A DNA stretch of 64,000 nucleotides from contig NZ_JACVEE010000004.1 in NCBI RefSeq assembly GCF_015355755.1, positions 558,001 through 622,000 on the forward strand. The letters are read 5' to 3'. Below, piece by piece: positions 44,766 through 55,382 of this stretch. A program made the translations under genes and the position numbers. The notes beneath the pieces were generated by a model. The model worked only from the letters and a program-made list of their open reading frames with translations, was not told the DNA's origin and ran no database searches. The DNA comes from Nocardia sp. XZ_19_385. Its GTDB lineage: Bacteria; Actinomycetota; Actinomycetes; Mycobacteriales; Mycobacteriaceae. Position 1 is the stretch's first letter, and each line of letters starts with the position of its first letter.

Positions 44766-47700
44766 ATGGCGGAGCAGACTGGCAAGGCCGCATACCCTCG
44801 CGTCGATCTCGGCGCCGGTAGCGGCGGGTCCTTCCCGGATCTGGAGCGCAAGGTCCTCGACGCGTGGGCTGCCGACGACACGTTCCAGGCCAGCATCGAG
44901 AACCGGTCCGGCGCGGGCGAGTTCGTCTTCTACGACGGGCCGCCGTTCGCCAACGGTTTGCCGCACTACGGACATCTGCTCACCGGATATGTGAAGGACC
45001 TCATTCCGAGGTTTCAGACGATGCGGGGCAACAAGGTCGACCGGCGATTCGGCTGGGACTGCCACGGATTGCCCGCGGAAATCGAAGCGGAAAAGCAGCT
45101 CGGTATCACGGACAAATCACAGATCGATGCGATGGGTTTGGCGGAATTCAATGCCGCCTGCAAATCCTCGGTGCTGCGGTATACCGGTGAATGGCGCGAC
45201 TATGTGACGCGTCAGGCACGCTGGGTGGACTTCGACAACGACTACAAGACGCTGGATCTCGACTTCATGGAGTCGGTGATGTGGGCGTTCAAGTCGTTGT
45301 ACGACAAGGGCCTGATCTATCAGGGCTTCCGGGTGCTGCCCTACAGCTGGTACGAGCAGACGCCGCTGTCCAATCAGGAAACCCGCCTCGACGACGCCTA
45401 CAAGATGCGCCAGGATCCGGCGGTCACCGTCGACATGGTGCTGAGCGTGCCGAGCGACCATCCGCTACACGAGCTGGACGGCGCGAACGCGCTCATCTGG
45501 ACCACCACGCCGTGGACCTTGCCCTCGAACCTCGCGATCGCGGTGCACCCCGAGGTGCGGTACGTGCACCTGCGCGCCGCCGACGGCAAGCGCTATGTGC
45601 TGGCCGCCGAGCGGGTTTCGCATTACGTCCGGGAGTTCGGCGAGGAGCCCGAGGTGCTGTCCGAGCACCTGGGCGCGGCGCTGGTGGGCCTGAGCTACGC
45701 TCCGCCGTTCGATTTCTTTGCCGGGCACCCGAACTCGCACCGGGTGCTCGCGGCCGACTACGTGACCACCGACTCCGGCACCGGAATCGTGCACCTCGCA
45801 CCGGCATTCGGTGAGGAGGACATGGATGTCGCCGCGGCCAACGGGATCGAGATCGTGCAGCCGCTGGATCCGGGCGGCAAGTTCACCTCGATGGTGCCGC
45901 CGTACGAGGGCCTGATGGTCTTCGACGCCAACCCGGCGATCATCAAGGACCTCAAGGCCGCCGGAAAGCTGTTGCGGCACGAGACGATCGAGCACTCCTA
46001 CCCGCACAGCTGGCGTTCCGGTCAGCCGCTGATCTACATGGCGGTGCCGTCCTGGTTCGTCGCGGTGACCAAGTTCCGCGATCGCATGGTGGAGCTGAAC
46101 CAGCAGATCAGCTGGGTGCCCGAGCATATCCGCGACGGTCAGTTCGGCAAGTGGCTCGAAGGCGCGCGGGACTGGAACATCAGCCGTAACCGCTACTGGG
46201 GCAGTCCGATCCCGGTGTGGGTGTCCGACGACCCGGCCTACCCGCGCCTGGACGTGTACGGCTCGCTGGACGAGCTGGAGCGCGACTTCGGCGTGCGCCC
46301 GGACGATCTGCACCGCCCGATGATCGACGACCTGGTCCGGCCGAATCCCGATGACCCGACCGGCAAGTCGATGATGCGGCGCGTGCCCGAGGTGCTGGAC
46401 TGCTGGTTCGAGTCGGGCTCCATGCCCTACGCGCAGGTGCACTACCCGTTCGAGAACAAGGAGTGGTTCGACAGCCACTTCCCGGGTGATTTCATCGTCG
46501 AGTACAACGGGCAGACCCGCGGCTGGTTCTACACCCTGCACGTACTGTCCACCGCGCTCTTCGACAGCCCGGCGTTCAAAACCGTTGCCGCACACGGCAT
46601 CGTGCTCGGTGACGACGGCCTGAAGATGTCCAAGTCCAAGGGCAACTACCCGGATGTGAACGAGGTGTTCAACCGGGACGGCTCCGACGCCATGCGCTGG
46701 TTCCTGATGAGCTCGCCGATCCTGCGGGGCGGCAACCTCATCGTCACCGAGCGCGGCATCCGCGAGGGGGTCAGCCATGCGCTGCGCCCGCTCTGGAACG
46801 CGTGGACCTTCCTGCAGCTCTACACCTCGGAAGCCGGTGTGTGGCGCACGGATTCGCCGCACGTCCTGGACCGGTACATCCTGGCCAAGCTGGCCGCGAC
46901 GCGGGACGTGATGACCGAGGCGCTGGAGACCTACGACATCGCCGGCGCCTGCGACGAGCTGCGCCAGTTCGCCGACGCGCTCACCAATTGGTATGTGCGC
47001 CGGTCGCGTTCGCGCTTCTGGTCCGAGGACCGCGACGCCGTGGACACCCTGCACACGGTGCTCGAGGTGGTCACCCGGCTGGCCGCGCCGCTGCTGCCGC
47101 TGGTCGCCGAGGTGATCTGGCGCGGGCTCACCGGCGAGCGCTCGGTGCACCTGGCCGATTGGCCCAAGGAGGGTGAGCTCCCGCAGGATCCGGATCTGGT
47201 CGCCGCCATGGACGAGGTGCGGATGGTCTGCTCCACGGTGCTGAGCCTGCGTAAGGCGCAGAACCTGCGGGTGCGGCTGCCGCTGGCCGAGGTCACCATC
47301 GCGGCCGCCGACGCCGAGCGGATGCGGCCCTACGCCGATATCATCGCCGACGAGGTGAACGTCAAGAAGGTGGACCTGACCACCGATGTCGCCGTGCACG
47401 GCCGCTTCGAGCTGGTCGTGAACGCGCGCGCCGCGGGTCCGCGTCTGGGCAAGGACGTGCAGACGGTGATCAAGGCGGTCAAGGCCGGTGACTGGTCCGA
47501 GAGCGCCGACGGTGTCGTCACCGCGGCCGGCATCAAGTTGCTGCCCGAGGAATACACCCAGCGCCTGGTCGCCGCCGAGCCCGAGTCCACCGCCGCGCTG
47601 CCCGGCAATGCCGGGCTGGTGGTGCTCGATTCGGTGGTGACCGAGGAACTGGAGGCCGAGGGCTGGGCCCGCGACCTCATCCGTGACCTGCAGGAAAGCC

Positions 47701-47897
47701 GCAAGTCCGCGGGCCTGGACGTCTCGGACCGGATCGCCGTGGTGCTGGAGGTGCCCGCCGAGCGGCTGGGCTGGGCCGAGACGCATCGCGATCTGATCGC
47801 GGGCGAAATCCTCGCCACCGCACTGACTTTCGGTGACGCGGGCGCGAATGCGGCCGAGATCGTGGGCGGCGTCAAGGTTTCGCTCGGCAAGGCCTGA
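44766..47897 (+). CDS. ileS: Isoleucyl-tRNA synthetase
   Basis: A 1043-residue class I tRNA synthetase. The HIGH box is [18 protein letters not shown], and KMSKS is [12 protein letters not shown]. An editing domain lies between ([32 protein letters not shown]), and an anticodon-binding domain follows. Size and editing-region sequence fit the long eukaryote-like type of IleRS found in mycobacteria, which is often mupirocin-resistant. The ATG at 44766 ([15 protein letters not shown]) is preferred over an upstream frame that lies inside the T-box; GAGGAG at 44749 is the ribosome site. Confidence 0.96.
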   Translation: MAEQTGKAAYPRVDLGAGSGGSFPDLERKVLDAWAADDTFQASIENRSGAGEFVFYDGPPFANGLPHYGHLLTGYVKDLIPRFQTMRGNKVDRRFGWDCHGLPAEIEAEKQLGITDKSQIDAMGLAEFNAACKSSVLRYTGEWRDYVTRQARWVDFDNDYKTLDLDFMESVMWAFKSLYDKGLIYQGFRVLPYSWYEQTPLSNQETRLDDAYKMRQDPAVTVDMVLSVPSDHPLHELDGANALIWTTTPWTLPSNLAIAVHPEVRYVHLRAADGKRYVLAAERVSHYVREFGEEPEVLSEHLGAALVGLSYAPPFDFFAGHPNSHRVLAADYVTTDSGTGIVHLAPAFGEEDMDVAAANGIEIVQPLDPGGKFTSMVPPYEGLMVFDANPAIIKDLKAAGKLLRHETIEHSYPHSWRSGQPLIYMAVPSWFVAVTKFRDRMVELNQQISWVPEHIRDGQFGKWLEGARDWNISRNRYWGSPIPVWVSDDPAYPRLDVYGSLDELERDFGVRPDDLHRPMIDDLVRPNPDDPTGKSMMRRVPEVLDCWFESGSMPYAQVHYPFENKEWFDSHFPGDFIVEYNGQTRGWFYTLHVLSTALFDSPAFKTVAAHGIVLGDDGLKMSKSKGNYPDVNEVFNRDGSDAMRWFLMSSPILRGGNLIVTERGIREGVSHALRPLWNAWTFLQLYTSEAGVWRTDSPHVLDRYILAKLAATRDVMTEALETYDIAGACDELRQFADALTNWYVRRSRSRFWSEDRDAVDTLHTVLEVVTRLAAPLLPLVAEVIWRGLTGERSVHLADWPKEGELPQDPDLVAAMDEVRMVCSTVLSLRKAQNLRVRLPLAEVTIAAADAERMRPYADIIADEVNVKKVDLTTDVAVHGRFELVVNARAAGPRLGKDVQTVIKAVKAGDWSESADGVVTAAGIKLLPEEYTQRLVAAEPESTAALPGNAGLVVLDSVVTEELEAEGWARDLIRDLQESRKSAGLDVSDRIAVVLEVPAERLGWAETHRDLIAGEILATALTFGDAGANAAEIVGGVKVSLGKA

Positions 47898-47930
47898 GCC
47901 TTGTCCTCCTGAGCGAGGCGAAGATCTACC

Positions 47931-47966
47931 CGGGGCCAGCTCCTACCCAGGAGCCGGCCCCGTTTT
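47931..47966 (+). terminator. Intrinsic terminator after ileS
   Basis: A GC-rich hairpin with outer arms CGGGGCC / GGCCCCG and inner arms GCTCCT / AGGAGC, followed by TTTTTCTTT. It lies about 35 bp after the ileS stop. Confidence 0.85.
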
Positions 47967-48103
47967 TCTTTACGCCCCCGCATCTCGACCGTGACCGAGA
48001 TGCAATGCTGAAAGTTAGCTAGAAGCTTGTTCCGCAAGTCGCTCGGGCGCAGAATTCGGTGTTGCTACTGGGACACAGAGATACCTCCGTGATAGCTGAG
48101 GAG

Positions 48104-48742
48104 ATGCGTGCCGTGCCGAAGACATCGGAAAGACCCGGTAAGTGGACTAGTTTGGGCCTGCTACTGGCCGCACCCGCGGTCTGCGCGGCTCTGCTGACCC
48201 CCTGCACCGCCGCGGCCGACCCCGGCGCGGCCACCCTCGGCAACACCGCCGAGACCGCCCAGGAGACCACCTACCTGGAACAGACCGTGCGTATGGCCGA
48301 GTTTCTCGCCACGGCCGGTGTGAACCTGGCCGAAACCCTCAACGAGGTCGGAAGCAGCAGCGGCTCCGCCGAATTCCCGCTGCCCATCGCCAGCCCCCGC
48401 GGGCTCGCCGCGCTCGCGCTCGCCACCACGCAGGTGGGCAAGCCCTACCAGTGGGGTGGCAACGGGCCGCACGCCTGGGACTGCTCGGGTCTGGTCCAGT
48501 GGGCCTATCGCCAGGTGGGGATCAAGCTGCCGCGCACCACCTGGGAACAGGCGAAGGTGGGCATCCCGGTGGCGTTCATCGGTTTGGCGCCGGGCGATGT
48601 GGTGGTCCTGAACCGAGACGGCTCGCATGTGGGCATCTACGCCGGGATGGGCCAGATTCTCAACGCCTACGACTGGGGCGTCCCGGTCGGGCTGACCCCG
48701 CTGCGCGAATTCAACATCTACGCCATCCGCCGGTTCTTCTGA
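48104..48742 (+). CDS. Secreted NlpC/P60 peptidoglycan endopeptidase
   Basis: A 212-residue exported protein. The signal peptide (WTSLGLLLAAPAVCAALLTPCTAAA) is followed by a short helical stretch and the NlpC/P60 domain. Catalytic motifs are WDCSGLVQWAYRQVG (Cys127) and GSHVGIYAG (His), with the start of the domain at TTQVGKPYQWGGNGP. It should cut D-Glu-mDAP bonds in the wall, like RipB/RipD-type enzymes, though full activity depends on the third residue. Starts at 48104 (ATG) and 48113 (GTG) are both possible. It converges with galU with one base between stops. Confidence 0.88.
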   Translation: MRAVPKTSERPGKWTSLGLLLAAPAVCAALLTPCTAAADPGAATLGNTAETAQETTYLEQTVRMAEFLATAGVNLAETLNEVGSSSGSAEFPLPIASPRGLAALALATTQVGKPYQWGGNGPHAWDCSGLVQWAYRQVGIKLPRTTWEQAKVGIPVAFIGLAPGDVVVLNRDGSHVGIYAGMGQILNAYDWGVPVGLTPLREFNIYAIRRFF

Positions 48743-48743
48743 G

Positions 48744-49628
48744 CTAGCTTTCCCCGGTCACCAGCCCGCGCAACAGCGGGCCGTACTCGGGATGCGCCAG
48801 CGCGGAAGCGAATTGGGCGACGAGGTAATCGGCCGGGTTGCCGGTGTCGTACCAGCGACCCCGGATGACCTGGCCGTAGACCGGGTGGCCGGCCGCGAAC
48901 ACATTGATCGCATCGGTGAGATACACCTCGCCGCTGCGATGTTCGTACCAGGCGTCGGTCTGCCGTTGCAGCTCCTCGATGATGCCTGGAGTTACCACGT
49001 AGCCCCCGATCGCGGCGTAGGCCGACGGGGCGTCGGCGGGCTTGGGCTTCTCCCGCAGTCCGGTGATGCGCAGCAGGCCGTTGCCCTGATCGTCGGCGAC
49101 GACCGGTACGCCGTACCGGCTCGATTCGGCCGGATCCATCGGCATCAGCGCGAGGACGGGCGCGCCGGTGGCCTCGTAGGCGTCGACCAGTTGCTGGGCG
49201 CGCGGTACCTCGGCGACGAACACGTCGTCCGGCCACAGCACCAGCATCGGCTCGTCACCGGCGTTGCGGGCCGCGTTCAGGACCGGCGTGCCGTTGCCGT
49301 AGGGGCCGTGCTGGTCGAGGTAGGTGATGTGGCCGAGCCGGGACAGCTCGCCGACCTCCGCGACAGCGTCGGCGTAGGCGTCCTTGCCGTCCGAGCGCAG
49401 CTGCGCGACCAGGGCGGGGTTGGGGCGGAAGTGATCCTGGATCAACGACTTTCCACCGCTGACGACGATGGTGATGTCGGTGATGCCGGACGCGACGAGC
49501 TCGCGCACGGTGTGCTCGATGACCGGCTTGTCACCGACCGGCAGCATCTCCTTCGGGATGGCCTTGGTGAGCGGGAGGAGCCGAGAGCCGATTCCAGCGG
49601 CCGGGATGACGGCCTTGCGGATCTTCAT
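48744..49628 (-). CDS. galU: UTP-glucose-1-phosphate uridylyltransferase GalU
   Basis: A 294-residue nucleotidyltransferase making UDP-glucose. The N-terminal signature is KAVIPAAGIGSRLLPLTKAI followed by PKEMLPVGDKPVIEH; the metal-binding region has MLVLWPDDVF; RYGVPV and GLREKPKP follow, with GEVYLTDAI near the C-terminus. UDP-glucose feeds trehalose, UDP-galactose and arabinogalactan synthesis. The ATG at 49628 matches the family N-terminus; an ATG four codons upstream is possible. Confidence 0.93.
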   Translation of the reverse strand: MKIRKAVIPAAGIGSRLLPLTKAIPKEMLPVGDKPVIEHTVRELVASGITDITIVVSGGKSLIQDHFRPNPALVAQLRSDGKDAYADAVAEVGELSRLGHITYLDQHGPYGNGTPVLNAARNAGDEPMLVLWPDDVFVAEVPRAQQLVDAYEATGAPVLALMPMDPAESSRYGVPVVADDQGNGLLRITGLREKPKPADAPSAYAAIGGYVVTPGIIEELQRQTDAWYEHRSGEVYLTDAINVFAAGHPVYGQVIRGRWYDTGNPADYLVAQFASALAHPEYGPLLRGLVTGES

Positions 49629-49810
49629 ACCCCCGATCATCACACACCCACGGGGGTGCCAAGTCCGATCGGGGCAGGTCAAGACGGGTAGACCGGGACT
49701 CAGGGGCGGCAGCTATCACGCAGTCAACGGCCGGCCCGCCGGTCGGTGAATCTGTCGGTGCGGCCGCGTAGATTCCTGGCCGTGAGGACCCTGAACCCGC
49801 GGCGGGCGCG

Positions 49811-51193
49811 GTGAGTACCCAGCCGCCATACCCGCCGGAGGATGCGGAACGCCCCGCCCGGCGCTGGGTCCTGCACATCGACATGGATGCCTTCTTCGCA
49901 TCCGTCGAGCAACTGACCCGTCCCACCCTGCGTGGGCGACCGGTGCTCGTCGGCGGCACCGGCGGGCGCGGTGTGGTCGCCGGGGCGAGCTATGAGGCCC
50001 GGGTCTACGGCGCACGCTCGGCGATGCCGATGCATCAGGCGCGGCGGCTGGTCGGGGTCACGGCGGTGGTGGTGCCGCCGCGCGGTGTGGTCTACGGCGA
50101 GCTGAGCGGCCGGGTGTTCGAGGCGCTGCGCAGCCGGATCCCGGTGCTGGAGACGCTGTCGTTCGACGAGGCCTTCGGCGAGCCCGCGGAATTGGCCGGT
50201 GCGACGGTGGCGCAGGTGCACGAGTTCAGCACCGAACTGCGCGCGGTGGTCCGGGAGCGGACCGGTCTGGTCGCCTCGGTCGGCGCGGGGACCGGCAAAC
50301 AGTTGGCGAAGATCGCGTCCGGTTTGGCCAAACCCGATGGTATCCGGGTGGTTTCGCCCGCCGAACAGCAGCGGCTACTGGCCGCGCTGCCGGTCCGCAA
50401 ACTCTGGGGGATCGGGCCCGTCGCCGAAAGCAGGCTGCGCTCACTGGGTATCGAGACCGTCGGCGCGTTCGCCGCGCTGCCCGAGTCCGAGGCCGCTTCG
50501 ATTCTCGGCGGCAGCCTGGGCCTCGCGCTGCACCGGCTGGCCCGCGGCATCGACGATCGCCCGGTCGCCGAACGCGCCGAGGCCAAACAGATCAGCGCCG
50601 AGAACACCTACGAGACCGACATCGTCACCCTCGCTCAGCTGCGGCCCGCGATCGAGGTGATGGCCGCGTCCGCGCACCGCCGGCTGGAGAAGGACGGCCG
50701 GGCGGCGCGCACCGTGGTGCTGAAACTGAAGAAGTCCGACATGAGTGTGGTCACCCGCTCGTTCACCTTGCCGTACGCGACAACGGATCTGGCAACCCTG
50801 TCCACCGCCGCGCAGCGGTCCGCGATCGATCCGGCCGAGTTGGGCCCGATCCGGTTGGTGGGGGTTGGTTTCGGTGGCCTGTCCACCGTGCGGCAGGAGT
50901 CGCTGTTCCCGGAGCTGGATCAGGATCCGATCGAGGACAGCGCGGCCGCCTGGGTGCCCGAAACGCCCGCCCCCGCCGCCGCGGACGACACGCCAGAGCC
51001 CCGAGCAACCTTCTGGTATCCCGGAATGGATGTCACCCACCCGGAATTCGGGCACGGCTGGGTGCAGGGGGCCGGATTGGGAGTGGTCACAGTACGTTTC
51101 GAGACCAGTTCGACAGGGCCGGGCCCAGCGCGTACCTTCAGCGCCGACGACATCAGTCTGTCCCGTGCGGATCCGCTCGACAGCCTCCACTAG
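49811..51193 (+). CDS. dinB: DNA polymerase IV (Y family, DinB)
   Basis: A 460-residue translesion polymerase. Catalytic motifs: [15 protein letters not shown] (first metal site), [16 protein letters not shown], and [10 protein letters not shown] (D/E pair). The helix-hairpin-helix region is [15 protein letters not shown], and the little finger follows. A C-terminal extension (about 370-460) with [22 protein letters not shown] and [18 protein letters not shown] is typical of actinobacterial DinB. No canonical beta-clamp peptide was confirmed. The start is GTG at 49811. Confidence 0.92.
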   Translation: MSTQPPYPPEDAERPARRWVLHIDMDAFFASVEQLTRPTLRGRPVLVGGTGGRGVVAGASYEARVYGARSAMPMHQARRLVGVTAVVVPPRGVVYGELSGRVFEALRSRIPVLETLSFDEAFGEPAELAGATVAQVHEFSTELRAVVRERTGLVASVGAGTGKQLAKIASGLAKPDGIRVVSPAEQQRLLAALPVRKLWGIGPVAESRLRSLGIETVGAFAALPESEAASILGGSLGLALHRLARGIDDRPVAERAEAKQISAENTYETDIVTLAQLRPAIEVMAASAHRRLEKDGRAARTVVLKLKKSDMSVVTRSFTLPYATTDLATLSTAAQRSAIDPAELGPIRLVGVGFGGLSTVRQESLFPELDQDPIEDSAAAWVPETPAPAAADDTPEPRATFWYPGMDVTHPEFGHGWVQGAGLGVVTVRFETSSTGPGPARTFSADDISLSRADPLDSLH

Positions 51194-51257
51194 CCTGAAG
51201 CACCGGCTGTAAATTTTCAGAATCCACGGAACCTACTCGAACGCAAAGGACGAGCAG

Positions 51258-51764
51258 TTGAAGCTTCGTAAGACTGGACGTATCGCGATCGCCGGCTTGG
51301 CACTCGCCGCCGCACTGAGCATGACCGCCTGTGGCAGCGACGACAAGAAGGACACTTCGACGGCGAAGAGTTCGACGACCAGTGCCATGGCGACGGCCAC
51401 CAGCGCGGCGAACGTGCCGCCGGTCCCGACCGTGGCGGAGCTGAACGCCCAGCTGCAGAAGGCGCTCGACCCGAGTGTGCCGAATGCTGACAAGCTGGAC
51501 ATGGTGCAGGGTGCGCAGGCTGATCCGGAACTGCCGGGGCGTCTCGCGCAGGCCGTCGAGCAGTCGGGTGCGAAGGCCGAGGTTACTGAGGTTACGGCGT
51601 TCGGTGACACCATCAACGCCAAGGCGAAGATCACGATCAACGGCCAGGAGAACATCGCTGACGTGCCGTTTGTTGCGGAAGACGGTAAGTGGAAGGTGCA
51701 GAAGACCTGGGCCTGCCAGATGCTGCAGTTGGCCAATGTGCAATCGGTTGCTTGCACGGCCTAG
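51258..51764 (+). CDS. Lipoprotein with MTB12-like domain
   Basis: A 168-residue lipoprotein. The lipobox MTAC gives a lipidated Cys at residue 25, followed by a Ser/Thr/Ala-rich linker. The globular part (about 55-168), with PTVAELNAQLQKALDPSVPNADK, ITINGQENIADVPFVAEDGKWKV and a final Cys pair, resembles the low-molecular-weight antigen MTB12 (CFP-2) family. The start is a TTG at 51258 with AAGGA seven bases upstream. Its function is unknown. Confidence 0.8.
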   Translation: MKLRKTGRIAIAGLALAAALSMTACGSDDKKDTSTAKSSTTSAMATATSAANVPPVPTVAELNAQLQKALDPSVPNADKLDMVQGAQADPELPGRLAQAVEQSGAKAEVTEVTAFGDTINAKAKITINGQENIADVPFVAEDGKWKVQKTWACQMLQLANVQSVACTA

Positions 51765-52106
51765 TTTTCGCGGGTCGGGCGACGCCTCGCTGCCGCCCGG
51801 TTTTCGTCCCGCCTACTGAGTGCGTAGTCGGGACGAAGCCTCGCTGACGCTCGGCTTTCGTCCCGCCTACGAGTTCGGAGGGGCACCGGGGGCGCTTCGC
51901 TTCCCCGGTGCCGCACTGCTTCGGGCTTGCCTCGCTTCGCTCGGCGTTCGCCCTGAGGTGCTGAAAAGCATTGGTGCAGGGTTGGTGTGGGTGGTTGGCG
52001 GCTGCCCTGGAATAGTCCCTTGACGTGCGGGGATGCTGTTGTGGCGTGGGACTGTCTGGGTGGCAACGGGTTTCAGTTTTCGGAATCGCCGCTATTATCA
52101 GGCTCC
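51765..52106 (+). repeat. Intergenic region with repeated hairpins
   Basis: No gene is supported in these 342 bp. Two related segments of about 41 bp (51776-51815 and 51829-51870) share GCCTCGCTG and CTTTCGTCCCGCCTAC-type ends. The second folds as GGGACGAAGCC / GGCTTTCGTCCC. A separate perfect hairpin GGCACCGGGG (51882-51891) / CCCCGGTGCC (51903-51912) follows. These may end the lipoprotein transcript. The segment before 52107 should contain the emb promoter. Confidence 0.6.
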
Positions 52107-55100
52107 GTGGCTGACACAATGGTGTGGGCGGGGCAGTCCGTCGACGAATCCGGGACTGAGACCGCGCGTTCGGAGAAGTATCGCGGGTGGGCTCGTCCCG
52201 TCGCGTTGATCGCGGCGTTGATCGGTGCGCTGTGTGCGGTCGCGATTCCCTTTCTGCCGGTGCGGATGGATGTCGCCACTATCTCGTGGCCGCAAGCCGG
52301 GTCGGTTACCAGTGTTCAAGCGCCGTTGACCGCATATGCGCCGATCGGGTTGTCGGCGCAGGTGCCGTGTACCGCGATGACGGCGCTCGCGGAGACCGGT
52401 GGGGTGGTCATGTCGACCATCCCGCGGCAGTCGGCGGATATGGAGCGGTACGGGTTCGTTGTCAAGGTGGTGGCTGATGCCGCTGACAGACCCGGGCGGG
52501 TGGATGTTGTCTCGCGGAATACGCTGCTGTGGTCGGCGCCGTTGGAGGCGGTGCGGGGGCAGAACTGTTCGGTGGCAGTTGAATTGGCTGCTGGGAAGAA
52601 CTCGGTGGCTGTCAGTGGTGCTGGGCCGATCAGTTCTGGTGACCTCGCTGCCAAAGATCTACGGCCGCAAGTGGTTGGGGTTTTCAGTGAGGTAAAGGGC
52701 GCTCCGCCAGCGGGTTTGGGTGTGGATATCGCGGTCGATTCGCGGTTCTCCACCTCGCCGACGGCGTTGAAGCTCGCGGCGATCATCTTGTGTGTGCTCG
52801 CGACGTTGGTCGCGCTGGTGGCTCTGCATCGACTCGACTGTCTGGACGGCCGGGCGACGCGGCGGTTCCTGCCGACGCGATGGTGGCGGTTGCGGCCGGT
52901 CGACGGGGTGGTGTTCGCGACGCTCGGTGTCTGGCATTTCATAGGTGCCAACACTTCTGATGACGGTTACATCCTCGGTATGGCGCGGGGTGCGCAGAGC
53001 TCCGGGTACATGTCGAACTACTACCGGTGGTTCAGCGTCGATGAGGGGCCCTTCTACACGCCCTACACCGATGTGATCGGCTGGCTGGCGCAGATTTCCA
53101 CGGTCAGTCCGTGGGTTCGGTTGCCTACCTTGGCTTCCGCGGTGATCTGCTGGTGGGTGATCAGTCGTGAGGTGTTGCCGCGGCTGGGGGCCGCGTTGCG
53201 GGGTGGGGTCGCGGTGTGGACCTCGGCGTTGATGTTCCTGGCGTTCTGGCTGCCCTACAACAACGGGCTGCGGGCCGAATTCGTGGTGGCGACGGGAGTG
53301 CTGCTCACCTGGGTGTCGGTGGAGCGGGCGCTGGCCACTCGGCGGCTGCTGCCGTATGCGTGCGCGATCATCATTGCGGCGTTCACCCTGACCGCTGCTC
53401 CGTCGGGGTTGATCTGTATCGGGGCGCTGGCCGCCGGTGCGCGGGGGATGACGGAAGTCGTTGTGCGGCGGGCGAAGACGGCTGGGTATCTGTCGTTGCT
53501 CACTCCGCTGTTCGCGGCCGGTGTGCTGGTGCTGACCGTGGTCTTCGCCGACCGGACGCTGGCCGCGGTGCTCGAGATGCTGCGGGTGCATGACCTGATC
53601 AAGCCGGGGGAGTCGTGGTTCTTCGAGTATCTGCGCTACCAGTATCTGATCACCCCGAGTGGTGACGGCTGGCTGACCCGGCGGTTCGGCATGTTCATGC
53701 TGCTGCTCGGACTGATCGTGTGCGTGGTGAGCATGCTGCGCCGCGGTGGGCAGCTGCCCGGGACGGCTGTCGGGCCGACGCGGCGGCTGGTGGGCATCAC
53801 GTTCGCCGCGATGGTGCTGATGATGTTCTCGCCCACCAAGTGGAATCACCAGTTCGGTGTGTTCGCGGGGCTGGCGGGGTGCGTCGCGGCGCTCACCGCG
53901 GTGGCGGTCGGGCACGGGGTGCTGCGCTCGGTGCGTAACCGTGCGTTGTTCGCGGCGGCGGTGTTCTTCACCCTCGCAATGACTTTCGTGGCGGCCAACG
54001 GGTACTGGTATGTGTCGTCGTGGGGTATCCCGTGGTGGGACAAGGCGCCCGAGATCGCGGGCAAGGGGCTCTCGTCCGTCGCGGCCGGTCTGTCGGTGCT
54101 GGCGCTGGTGGTGGCGGGGTGGTGGCATATCCGCCCGGATACTCGCCTGAGACCGTGGGCGGAGAAGGTCACCCGGGTGCCGGTGCTGGCGCTGGTCGCC
54201 GCGTTCATGGTGCTGTTCCTGGTGGGCTCGTTCGCCAAAGCCACTGTGTCGCAATACCCCGCGTATTCGCTCGGGAAATCCAATGTCTCCGCCGCGTTCG
54301 CCGGTGGTTGTGGTCTCGCCGATGACGTTCTGGTGGAAACGAATCCGAACGCGTCCATGCTCGCGCCGCTGACCGGGGACACGGCTACCACACTTGCGGG
54401 GACCGAATCCGGCGGCTTCGGCCCGAACGGCGTTGCCCCCGTGCTGGTCTCGGACGAGGTGGAATCCGAAACCGGTCGAGCGAACACGGTCTCCAGCGAC
54501 CCGGAGGAACTCCAGGACGCCGCGGAATCGGCGGACTCGGAATCGGATACGACGAGCGGCAGCACCGTCGCGCTGCCCTTCGGGCTGGATCCAGCCACCA
54601 CCCCGGTGCTCGGCAGCTACCGCGAGGGCGCGCAGACTCCGGCCGCGCTGAACACCGGCTGGTTCCGACTACCCAGTGCGGTCGACGGAAGTCGCGGTGA
54701 CATCATCGCCATCGCGGTGGCGGGCCGGATCCGCTCTATCGACTCCGATGGTGTCGTGCATCCCGGGCAGCATCTCGAACTCGAATACGGCACAACGGGT
54801 TCCGACGGCAATGTCGCCGCGGGTGGGCGGATCCTGCCGATCGACATCGGCCCCGCGCCGCTGTGGCGCAACGTGCGCGTCCCGCTCGATCAGCTGCCCG
54901 GCGACGCCGACGTGGTCCGCCTGGTCGCCGAGGACAAGGATCTCGGCAAGGACCAGTGGCTGGCGGTCACCCCGCCGCGGGTCCCGCAGACGAAAACCTT
55001 GAACGCCCTGCTCGGTTCGCGGACGCCGGTGCTGATGGACTGGGCTGTCGGCCTGAACTTTCCCTGCCAGAACCACCTGCCCACCCGGGTCGGCGTCTCC

Positions 55101-55382
55101 GCGCTGCCCGAATACCGGATCCTGCCGGACCGCACCGGCGCCTCCATCACCAACATGTGGCAGGACCACGTCGGCGGCGGACCGCTCGGCTGGACCCAGC
55201 TGCTGTACACCACCCGCACCGTCCCGGCCTATCTGAACCACGATTGGGATCGGCCCGGTGACTGGGGTTCGCTCGAGCAGTACATCCCGTTGGACCCCAA
55301 CGCCGTTCGCGCTCAGGTTCAGGTCGAACCGGTGCACCGCTGGGGCACCTGGACGCCGGGCCCGATCAACGTCAGCTGGTAG
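52107..55382 (+). CDS. Arabinosyltransferase, EmbC/EmbA/EmbB family (GT53)
   Basis: A 1091-residue membrane enzyme of the Emb family, which adds D-arabinofuranose from decaprenyl-phosphate-arabinose to arabinogalactan or lipoarabinomannan. An N-terminal helix (VALIAALIGALCAVAIPFLPV) precedes an extracytoplasmic domain; the catalytic loop ANTSDDGYILGMARG carries the DD motif of GT-C enzymes. A dozen further helices (LPYNNGLRAEFVVATG, FSPTKWNHQFGVFAG) lead to the C-terminal carbohydrate-binding part, ending RWGTWTPGPINVSW. The start is GTG at 52107. It is alone rather than in an embCAB cluster. The last 11 bp overlap the convergent HEAT gene. Confidence 0.92.
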   Translation: MADTMVWAGQSVDESGTETARSEKYRGWARPVALIAALIGALCAVAIPFLPVRMDVATISWPQAGSVTSVQAPLTAYAPIGLSAQVPCTAMTALAETGGVVMSTIPRQSADMERYGFVVKVVADAADRPGRVDVVSRNTLLWSAPLEAVRGQNCSVAVELAAGKNSVAVSGAGPISSGDLAAKDLRPQVVGVFSEVKGAPPAGLGVDIAVDSRFSTSPTALKLAAIILCVLATLVALVALHRLDCLDGRATRRFLPTRWWRLRPVDGVVFATLGVWHFIGANTSDDGYILGMARGAQSSGYMSNYYRWFSVDEGPFYTPYTDVIGWLAQISTVSPWVRLPTLASAVICWWVISREVLPRLGAALRGGVAVWTSALMFLAFWLPYNNGLRAEFVVATGVLLTWVSVERALATRRLLPYACAIIIAAFTLTAAPSGLICIGALAAGARGMTEVVVRRAKTAGYLSLLTPLFAAGVLVLTVVFADRTLAAVLEMLRVHDLIKPGESWFFEYLRYQYLITPSGDGWLTRRFGMFMLLLGLIVCVVSMLRRGGQLPGTAVGPTRRLVGITFAAMVLMMFSPTKWNHQFGVFAGLAGCVAALTAVAVGHGVLRSVRNRALFAAAVFFTLAMTFVAANGYWYVSSWGIPWWDKAPEIAGKGLSSVAAGLSVLALVVAGWWHIRPDTRLRPWAEKVTRVPVLALVAAFMVLFLVGSFAKATVSQYPAYSLGKSNVSAAFAGGCGLADDVLVETNPNASMLAPLTGDTATTLAGTESGGFGPNGVAPVLVSDEVESETGRANTVSSDPEELQDAAESADSESDTTSGSTVALPFGLDPATTPVLGSYREGAQTPAALNTGWFRLPSAVDGSRGDIIAIAVAGRIRSIDSDGVVHPGQHLELEYGTTGSDGNVAAGGRILPIDIGPAPLWRNVRVPLDQLPGDADVVRLVAEDKDLGKDQWLAVTPPRVPQTKTLNALLGSRTPVLMDWAVGLNFPCQNHLPTRVGVSALPEYRILPDRTGASITNMWQDHVGGGPLGWTQLLYTTRTVPAYLNHDWDRPGDWGSLEQYIPLDPNAVRAQVQVEPVHRWGTWTPGPINVSW

